A DNA stretch of 64,000 nucleotides from Allolobophora icterica. Taxonomy: Eukaryota > Annelida > Clitellata > Crassiclitellata > Lumbricidae. This document shows positions 44,752 through 64,000 of the stretch, one piece after another. Both the position numbers and the translations under genes were made by a program. Numbering within the stretch: position 1 is the first letter of the stretch; every line of letters starts with the position of its first letter. The notes under the pieces are model-generated. The model saw only the letters and a program-made list of their open reading frames with translations, searched no databases and was not told where the DNA came from. The stretch covers positions 59,375,164-59,439,163 of the forward strand of contig OY744610.1 in NCBI GenBank assembly GCA_963556255.1, given 5' to 3'.

Positions 44752-44907
44752 CTGTTCCACAGCCTGGTGTTCCGCCTGAGATAGCACGATGGACCCGGAG
44801 ACAGCAGCTCCTCCTCCTCCTCCGCCGCCAAAAGCTCCAAGTCCCACATCGTCCGCAATCGGTTCGTTCAGAGTCTGGAGAAACCGCTCGCGATTCTCAC
44901 AGATCAC
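44752..44907 (-). CDS. rad23: RAD23 exon: end of XPC-binding region and Gly-rich linker
   Basis: After TCTTTTCAG the exon encodes VICENRERFLQTLNEPIADD, a seven-Gly run, then SIVLSQAEHQAVEQ and the donor GTAAGTG. The I-x-x-N-R-x-x-F-x-x-x-LNEP block follows the XPC-binding domain in RAD23. QAEHQAVEQ is the normal lead-in to UBA2. Exactly 52 codons, phase 0 to 0. Confidence 0.9.
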
Positions 44908-47372
44908 CTGAAAAGACACATCACACCGATTAACTAAATCTTAAGTATGTATTTATGAAGTACCTTCAGTCAAATCTCTCTCAGGGTCTGTAATCCAACG
45001 ACTGCAGATTCGAGCCTACTGAGCGGACTCTGGGCAAGCTGAGATTTATTTTTGTTTCTTACCCACAGTAAATGCAAATAAATAAAACAAATGAAAAACC
45101 TGTCCTTTGTCAAACGATGATAAGCTCTGGTCCGAGAAATTTCATTGGTTAGAGCGTTCGCCTTTTAATGCGGAGAGTACGGGTTCGATCCTCCTCCTCC
45201 TCCTCTCAGACGGTTATTGTACAGGGACGTTGAGCAAGTCCTTCACTCGCTTTTGCTCAGCTCCAACAATTGATCCTTGGTCACTAGATATAGTGGCATT
45301 TGACAAATGGATAAAAATAATAAAAATAAAGAAATAAATTTAAAAATCATGTCCTGTTTGCGTAGACATAAGTAGCCAATTGGTTAGAGCGCTCGCCTTG
45401 TAACACAGAGAGTACAAGTTCGAGTCTCCTCCTCTGACAAGGTTACTGTGCAGGAACCTTGAGCAAGTCCTTAAGTCAGAATTTCTTGGGCTTGGTAGGT
45501 GCCTAACAAATATTTAATAATAGTTTTTTTGAGCCAGCAGAGTTAGATTAACTGGAATTTCGATTCTTCAGTGGAAATCGAAAAGCTTTACCTCGTGTAG
45601 GCGAGGGTTCGTACGTCGAACCTGCTGCAGAAAGAAATTGAGCATCTGAGGATTTGAACTGAGCGCCTGGCGAATCTGATAAAACTGAGGCTGGGACGCG
45701 AATATCGTCAACGGATCACCTCTCGTTGCACATCAGAAACAACAGAATACTTGTTAAACTATCAGAGATAAGTTTGTTGCCAAGTATGCAGTGCTATGCA
45801 CATTATATACAATGACGTAGCCAGACTTAAATTCAAGAGGGGGCAACTCCGAGAGACATCCAGGTGTAGTAGGGGTGCGGAGGTATAACCCACGGAAAAT
45901 TTTTGAAATCTGAAAGAGATGTTTGCCTGTCCTGAGACGATTTCAAACAATTTGAAAATGTATTTTCCAATGCGAGTCATTAAAACAAAAACATAACATA
46001 ACAAATGTGTGTTTGTTTATATTATTAACTGCCTATTCTGGACTCTGACTTCCTCTAGACTAATCTTTGGAAAACCCCTCTGATTTGATGCAGTCTTTGG
46101 CCTTTGAGTGGCGCTGTAGAAGTTTGGAGATTATGATTACGATTCCTGCAACCCGAATAATAATGATAATATCGTTTCCGGATGCGTGGCGCCAGCTGAT
46201 GAAAAGCCAGGAAGATCTTTGCCCATTAAAAAACAACCTGTTTGCGACCTAAGTAAATTAGTTTAAGCCCATTTTCACTCGTTCTTTTAAGCCTGTTCGC
46301 CACCTAAGTAAATTAGTTTAAGCACCTGTGCCCCCTAGCTGAGTTGGCTAGGGGGTGCAGGTGAAGCAGAAATCTCAACACAAGTTGGCTACCCTGGCTG
46401 GGATTTGAACCCCCGACCTCTCGATTGGCAGTCCAGTGCGCTAACCACTACACTATCGAGCACTCCCTATGCAAAAAGGAAACAAGCCATCAAATGGAAG
46501 CTTACCTGCTTCGGAAGTATCTTCAGTAATAACTGGAAAACTAAATTCTTCTCTCGATTCACTTGTCCTCTCTTTAGCAGCTTCTGATGCAGCTCCAACC
46601 CCACCCTGTTTTTCAAAACAGAAAATACTTTCTACATGTTTCCAGTGCCAAAATCCTGCAGACACCTGCAGGTTGCAGACACCTGGATGTCTCTCTGGTT
46701 TTGTCATAATGTAAAGCAATTATGAAAAAAACAGTAAACCTACAAGGTGTAATCACACATGGCACTGTATGAATGTACAAAATCGCTTGTGCGTGCACAC
46801 ACACACAAACAGTTGTATTTGATATTGGTGCAAGCTGGGAAACAAATTGCAAGTCCAGCGCTGCTCAGTGACCTTGCCAGTTCAAGGGCATAAGAGTGGA
46901 AAATGAGCACCTCCTCACTATGGGACACAGAAGCTTTACTTTACTTTAGCTACAGAACATTACTTCAAAAACCACTCTATCACAACAGACAATCACGGTG
47001 TTACAAATATCACTCGATCATGACGAATAATCATAGCATGACAAAAACCATTCGATTATGAGAAATAACTCACACTCAACAGGTACTCAACGGCTCTGTT
47101 GGGATTGTTGCAAGATGCTGCCATGGCAACTAGTGCCTGGTCTCTTGTGTAGCCAAGGGCAACGATCTCCACAACAGCAGCCTCCAGTGCCTCTCCAGTC
47201 AGTATGCTCTCACCTTCAGTCGCCATGCCAACTGCAGCACTGGATGAACCTCTTTCATCACTCACCACCTCCTGCGATTCGGATGTAGGTTGGCTCGTGT
47301 CTTGGACTGGACATGAAGCTCCAGTGGAAGAGGCTGTCTCACTGCCTGGACTTGCATCATCATTCTCCATTC
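44752..47372 (-). CDS. rad23: RAD23-type ubiquitin receptor, central part of gene
   Basis: Four minus-strand exons (47372-47074, 46605-46506, 45719-45592, 44907-44752) join with fully consistent phases and encode UBA1, a linker, the STI1/XPC-binding domain and its following Gly-rich segment. RAD23 carries ubiquitylated substrates to the proteasome and stabilises XPC in nucleotide excision repair; it acts in nucleus and cytosol. The architecture in the family is UBL, UBA1, XPC-binding, UBA2. Neither the N-terminal UBL exons (expected right of 47372) nor the UBA2 exon (expected left of 44752) could be found in the window. The gene may have long introns, with the coiled-coil gene lying inside it, or it may be a partial copy. 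The reading frame itself is intact. Confidence 0.87.
44940..45345 (+). mobile_element. SINE-B copy in RAD23 intron
   Basis: From about 45145: GGTTAGAGCGTTCGCCTTTTAATG, in part, is followed by GGGTTCGATCC, GAGCAAGTCCTTCACTCGC, GCTCAGCTCC and a GATATAGTGGCATTTGACAA tail with AATAAA repeats. A weaker piece precedes it near 44980-45050. Confidence 0.75.
45371..45525 (+). mobile_element. SINE-B copy in RAD23 intron
   Basis: A box TAGCCAATTGGTTAGAGCGC, B box AGTTCGAGTCTCC and body TTGAGCAAGTCCTTAAGTC. It sits 67 bp from the 3' end of the XPC-binding exon. Confidence 0.77.
45592..45719 (-). CDS. rad23: RAD23 exon: XPC-binding (STI1-like) domain
   Basis: The frame reads DPLTIFASQPQFYQIRQALS, SNPQMLNFFLQQVRRTNPRL, HE. 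This matches the LEFLRxxPQFxxxRxxxQxNPxxLxxxLQQxxxxNPxL pattern of the RAD23 XPC-binding fold. Phase 1 in, phase 0 out at GAG before GTAAAG. Confidence 0.93.
45725..46328. other. RAD23 intron: SINE tail and small duplication
   Basis: GTGGCGCTGTAGAAGTTTGG at 46108-46127 with GATTATGATTACGATT is a SINE tail. GCGACCTAAGTAAATTAGTT is present twice (46245, 46300). ATGACGTAGCCAGAC near 45811 is a possible hAT end without a partner. Confidence 0.5.
46329..46465 (-). mobile_element. SINE-A copy 3 (5' part)
   Basis: Minus-oriented tRNA-like head: TAGTGTAGTGGTTAGCGCAC, then GGGGGTTCAAATCCC, followed by the AGCAGAAATCT and AGCTGAGTTGGC body block. It lies 40 bp from the RAD23 linker exon. Confidence 0.8.
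46506..46605 (-). CDS. rad23: RAD23 exon: linker between UBA1 and XPC-binding domain
   Basis: After GAAAAACAG the exon encodes GGVGAASEAAKERTSESREE, FSFPVITEDTSEA and leaves in phase 1 at GTAAGC. A low-conservation Ser/Glu/Ala-rich linker is expected here. Support comes mainly from phase fit with both neighbours. Confidence 0.75.
46610..47070. other. RAD23 intron, no element recognised
   Basis: A short CA run near 46796 and repeated ATCA-CTCGATCATGA-like strings near 47000-47060. Nothing else is evident. Confidence 0.4.
47074..47372 (-). CDS. rad23: RAD23 exon: Ser/Thr-rich linker and UBA1
   Basis: The acceptor GATTTTCCAG precedes GMENDDASPGSETASSTG. A Ser/Gln/Glu-rich linker follows, then UBA1: ILTGEALEAAVVEIVALGYT, RDQALVAMAASCNNPNRAVE, YLLS. 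The LGYT loop and the NNPNRAVEYLL helix are diagnostic of RAD23 UBA1. Phase 2 in, phase 0 out at GTGAGT. Confidence 0.93.
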
Positions 47373-47699
47373 CTGGAAAATCATTCATATTTGAGCTTAG
47401 TTGTAATTAGTAACTTCTATCATGCTCTTGTCTATTGCACTAATTATAAACAGATGACGCACCAAATCCAAGCCATAATCAAGTCAACATGCAGAAGATC
47501 AGTCTCTTAAGACAGAGGCTGTGCACACTGAACACAATTGTTTAGAAGCAGAAGTAAGTAAGTAAGTATATTCTTTATTACACCATTAGCAAACGCACAA
47601 TGGGACAGTAGCTAGAAGCATTGAATATAAAACATAGAAGTAATAAATCGAAATAAAAATGATAAAATAAGTAAATAAGTAAGCAATTGTTTTCTTTTC
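47373..47699. other. Sequence upstream of the RAD23 UBA1 exon, no gene seen
   Basis: AT-rich, with a short AAGTAAGTAAGTAA run near 47550. No ubiquitin-like domain exon was detected here. Confidence 0.4.
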
Positions 47700-47955
47700 A
47701 GTGCAGTTCTTATGCAAGTCCCGAGAGGCTGCCACCATCGACACAAAGTGCTAGCATATTTTTATCCTCAGCATATGAGGTTGCATGACCAGTTCTCTTC
47801 CTTGTCATCTCTGCTGACAGCTTTTGTCAGTGTATTTCATGGCTAAGTTCGTTAAGAGGCACAAAAGTAGAACATAAATCTTTATTTTGCCCTGGTGTGG
47901 ATTTTGAAGTCACCTTTACATTAAGCATGCTAACCACTAGACTTCTGCGCAGCTG
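47700..47955 (-). mobile_element. SINE-A copy, degenerate
   Basis: GCATATGAGG, CTTCCTTGTCATCTC, CAGTGTATTTCATGGC and CTAACCACTAGACTT align with the SINE-A order but are heavily diverged. Confidence 0.6.
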
Positions 47956-48682
47956 GCATTTAATTACCAAAATTTGGTAGTCACAAAAAACATAGGAAAG
48001 TGTAGGGCAACAATTTTTTAATGACGCCCACATTTTGAGCACGTCAGAAGATAAAGGGTTCCAGCCTTTCTTCCGTTTTCCCTTACCCTTACCCGGCAAC
48101 GAAAAACCATCAAAATATTCAATCACTACAGGTAAGGTAACGTCGACGTCAACGGACCAAGCAGCCGTTAGATGTGGTTAAACACTAATTGACTACCTAA
48201 TTATTATTACCTGTAACTGTATACAGCCCCTATATACTAAGCGATTGATGCATATGACATGCTAGACGTTTTGTCTTAAACAACTGTGTATTTGCTGGTT
48301 AAAGATTCTTGTTTAAATATGACCATATTACTTATAACTGATGAATAAACAGCTTTATTTACACTAACTATACACGCATCGCTCTACAGGAAACGCAGTC
48401 ACGCGGGGCGACAAATGACACATATTTTAGAATATTTTGATTGACAATAGACTAAATAAATTATAATAGGTCCAAATTACTGTAAATGACATTTTATTTT
48501 ATTTCAAACATATTTTTTCTAGTTTTACAAACAATTCCATTAGCTCCAAAACAATACTTAACAATGCATTTAGTCGAAAATATTATAATTTCTTGTATTT
48601 TTGCTTAGGAATCGGAATCGTAACCAACAATCGTCTAATTTCGTAACTTACAACAAAGATCTTCGAGTCATAGACTATTCAT

Positions 48683-49226
48683 CAGTGTGATTCTCGTTAA
48701 CGTTAACGGTAACGAAAATGTTCGTTAACGAAGAAAAAATGATTTCGTTAACGTTGACTATAACTGTAGCGAAAAAATATCATTAACTATAACTATAACT
48801 ATAACGAAAATAACACTAACGAAAATTCATAGTTATTTTCGTTACAAAAGACTGAAAAGTGCAATATCGACAAACTTGAGAACGTGAAAGTGCGCTACAA
48901 CTAATAATCTATGTTCGCCTTGGATGCCGGTGAATATATGGAGCGTTGTGTATTCATAAAGCTGAATGCACCCATTCTCCAAAGCCTTTCGAAGCTCTAA
49001 GCTTTATTGTGTAACGCGTCTTAATATCAGTATGATTCTCGTTAACGATAACGGTAACGAAAATGTTTTCGTTAACGAAAAAAAATGATTTCGATTAACG
49101 ATAACTATAACTGTAACTAAAAAATAATACTAACTGTAACTGTAACTATAACTAAAATGAAAACTAGGCCTATTAACTATAACTGTAACTATAACTAAAA
49201 TAAAATCTGTAAGGAGGATCACACTG
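48683..49226. mobile_element. hAT element (544 bp) rich in GTTAACG repeats
   Basis: Ends CAGTGTGATTCTC and GAGGATCACACTG are imperfect inverted repeats flanked by a perfect 8-bp CTATTCAT (48675-48682, 49227-49234). The first roughly 130 bp (CTCGTTAACG...GTAACGAAAATG) are repeated internally from about 49030. Confidence 0.9.
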
Positions 49227-49234
49227 CTATTCAT

Positions 49235-49514
49235 GACTCTAATTTCTTTGCTTACAATCCTATCACGATTCCTCCTAATTTCCTTATCCATGGCGCCGAT
49301 TCGATTCCAAACACCGAGCACCGTGAGCGTAATAATTACTGGGCTCGTCGATGTACATATGATGTATCTAGACAATAATATAGCGCCTTCATTAGTAGGC
49401 CTAACTACCAAAAAGGTTACTCTTGTGCCCACTGAGAAATACATGGGCCTATTAACACGTGTTTATCTCATAGTTTATCTATGTAATTCTTGAGGGGCGC
49501 TATATAAATGCTCA

Positions 49515-49596
<82 letters not shown>

Positions 49597-50454
49597 GCTT
49601 GGGTGGTTGTCTGCAGTCATTGGACGTTCAATGGAGAAATATTTTGTAGCGCTTCCACTTCAATAACTGCTTAGTTTTTGCTGACGTAACGTACAGTGAC
49701 GTGCTTAATGAGCGAATTACAGATATGTTTATAGTTTGTCCTGATTAATTACTTCTGGTTATTATAGACCTATGGTGTAAAATATTGCGGTATAAAAATT
49801 ATTGTAGGCTACTCATAGAACTTAAGTATAACGTAATTCAGTGTATGTTTGAATTTTATTACGTGTAATTTTAATTATAGGACTATGCGCTAAAAGTAGC
49901 AGAGTGGGTTGTTTTAGTTTTATAGCTGAAAACAAAATAATTATTCAATCATTTTCATTACGCAGTGAAGCCTGTTTCCCATAAAAAGCACATCATAAAG
50001 GTAAAACCTATATTTCGATTATTGTAACTTTATTGTTAGTAATCAAACTTATGTCGAATTAAACTGATCTGATAACGTTATGATCTCCTGGATGCCGTGT
50101 TAAATGATGGCGACAATTGTTATTTTATTATAATTATAAATTATTTTGTCACAAAAGTAGGCAATGCGATTACCTAGTGCTTTAACGTCCGAAATTAAAA
50201 TTGAAAAGGTATTGTACCAATAAAACAGAAAAGAAGCAACCTCGCAAGAGTAATTGCCATTTAAAATAAAAATATTCCTCACGAGGAATCACTATTTCAG
50301 ACATTTTAAACCAGAAACATAACTTACTACTACTAATAAAAGTGATAATGGTAATAATATAGGCCTACTACCACCGCCACTACTACTATCACTACTACTA
50401 ATAATACTACTGCTACTACTAACAATAATAATTATATTATTATTATTGTTATTA
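49235..50454. repeat. SINE tail, ATTG microsatellite and AT-rich intergenic DNA
   Basis: GAGGGGCGCTATATAAATGC at 49492-49511 is a SINE-type tail, directly followed by about 20 GATT units (49516-49595). AT-rich unassigned DNA and CTA/AAT microsatellites (50320-50455) follow. No promoter or gene could be assigned. Confidence 0.75.
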
Positions 50455-50690
50455 TTATTTGGGCATTTTATTTTCACAGCCCCTGCAGTTTAGTAGGTTG
50501 TCATGGACTCGCTGAACATGACCCATACAACCATGCAACAAAGCATAGATTGCCCAGAGCAATCGTGATTGAAGGACTTGCTCAAGGTCCTTACGCAGTA
50601 ACCTTCTCAGGAGAGGTTCGAACTCTTACTCTGTTCATTACAAGCTGAGCACTTTAGCCAATCAGCTATCTGTGTGAACTATGAAATACA
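50455..50690 (-). mobile_element. SINE-B copy, minus orientation
   Basis: The reverse complement gives a tRNA head GATTGGCTAAAGTGCTCAGC, a B box AGTTCGAACC, CTTGAGCAAGTCCTTCAATC and a tail in the preceding ATT repeat. It ends about 25 bp before the first recognised exon of the plus-strand gene. Confidence 0.75.
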
Positions 50691-50726
50691 GAATTTTCTC
50701 TTTGAACTTCTGTAGGTGAAGGAAGC

Positions 50727-64000
<13,274 letters not shown>

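Noticed and set aside
44460..44933. Plus-strand 157-codon open frame
   Set aside because: Its first half is the GGCGGCGATC MITE and its second half is antisense to a well-supported RAD23 exon.
45805..45840. hAT element starting at ATGACGTAGCCAGAC
   Set aside because: No matching inverted end or 8-bp duplication was found downstream within the RAD23 intron.

Overview
The window is a piece of an intron-rich, repeat-dense animal nuclear genome. Evidence: split genes with GT-AG introns and consistent phases, animal-type proteins (L27-PDZ polarity scaffold, RAD23, coiled-coil protein), tRNA-derived SINEs, LINE and gypsy-like remnants, hAT-type DNA transposons and long microsatellites. An invertebrate, probably marine (lophotrochozoan or invertebrate deuterostome), fits best, but I cannot place it further.

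Layout. (1) 83-22056, minus strand: the 5' half of a Patj/MPDZ-type scaffold gene, four exons encoding L27, PDZ1 and PDZ2. It runs off the left edge. Its introns hold microsatellites, minisatellites, MITEs, SINEs and an unusual array derived from its own PDZ2 exon end. (2) 22-33 kb: no convincing host gene; SINEs, a LINE 3' end, a 2-kb hAT element and a reverse-transcriptase pseudogene split by a small hAT. (3) 33.9-34.3 kb, minus: an unrecognised coding-like segment. (4) 34.6-35.5 kb: a solo LTR with 4-bp target duplication. (5) 36.1-39.4 kb: an 'ACTAAAGAAC' satellite with a 683-bp higher-order repeat and one hAT insertion. (6) 40.2-42.6 kb: a nested transposon mosaic including a perfect 218-bp foldback. 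(7) 44752-47372, minus: four RAD23 exons (UBA1, linker, XPC-binding domain and its C-terminal extension); ubiquitin-like and UBA2 exons were not found. (8) 50727-64000, plus: a ten-exon coiled-coil gene, possibly CCDC159-like, whose 3' part has a triplicated exon and which continues past the right edge. Its introns contain a 133-bp satellite seeded by a SINE.

The three host genes have no visible functional link. The strongest general signal is mobile-element activity: fourteen short hAT-type insertions were recognised from terminal inverted repeats, thirteen with perfect 8-bp target duplications. Exon-derived tandem duplications occur in two of the three genes. I found no operon, CRISPR array, true tRNA/rRNA gene or viral gene.
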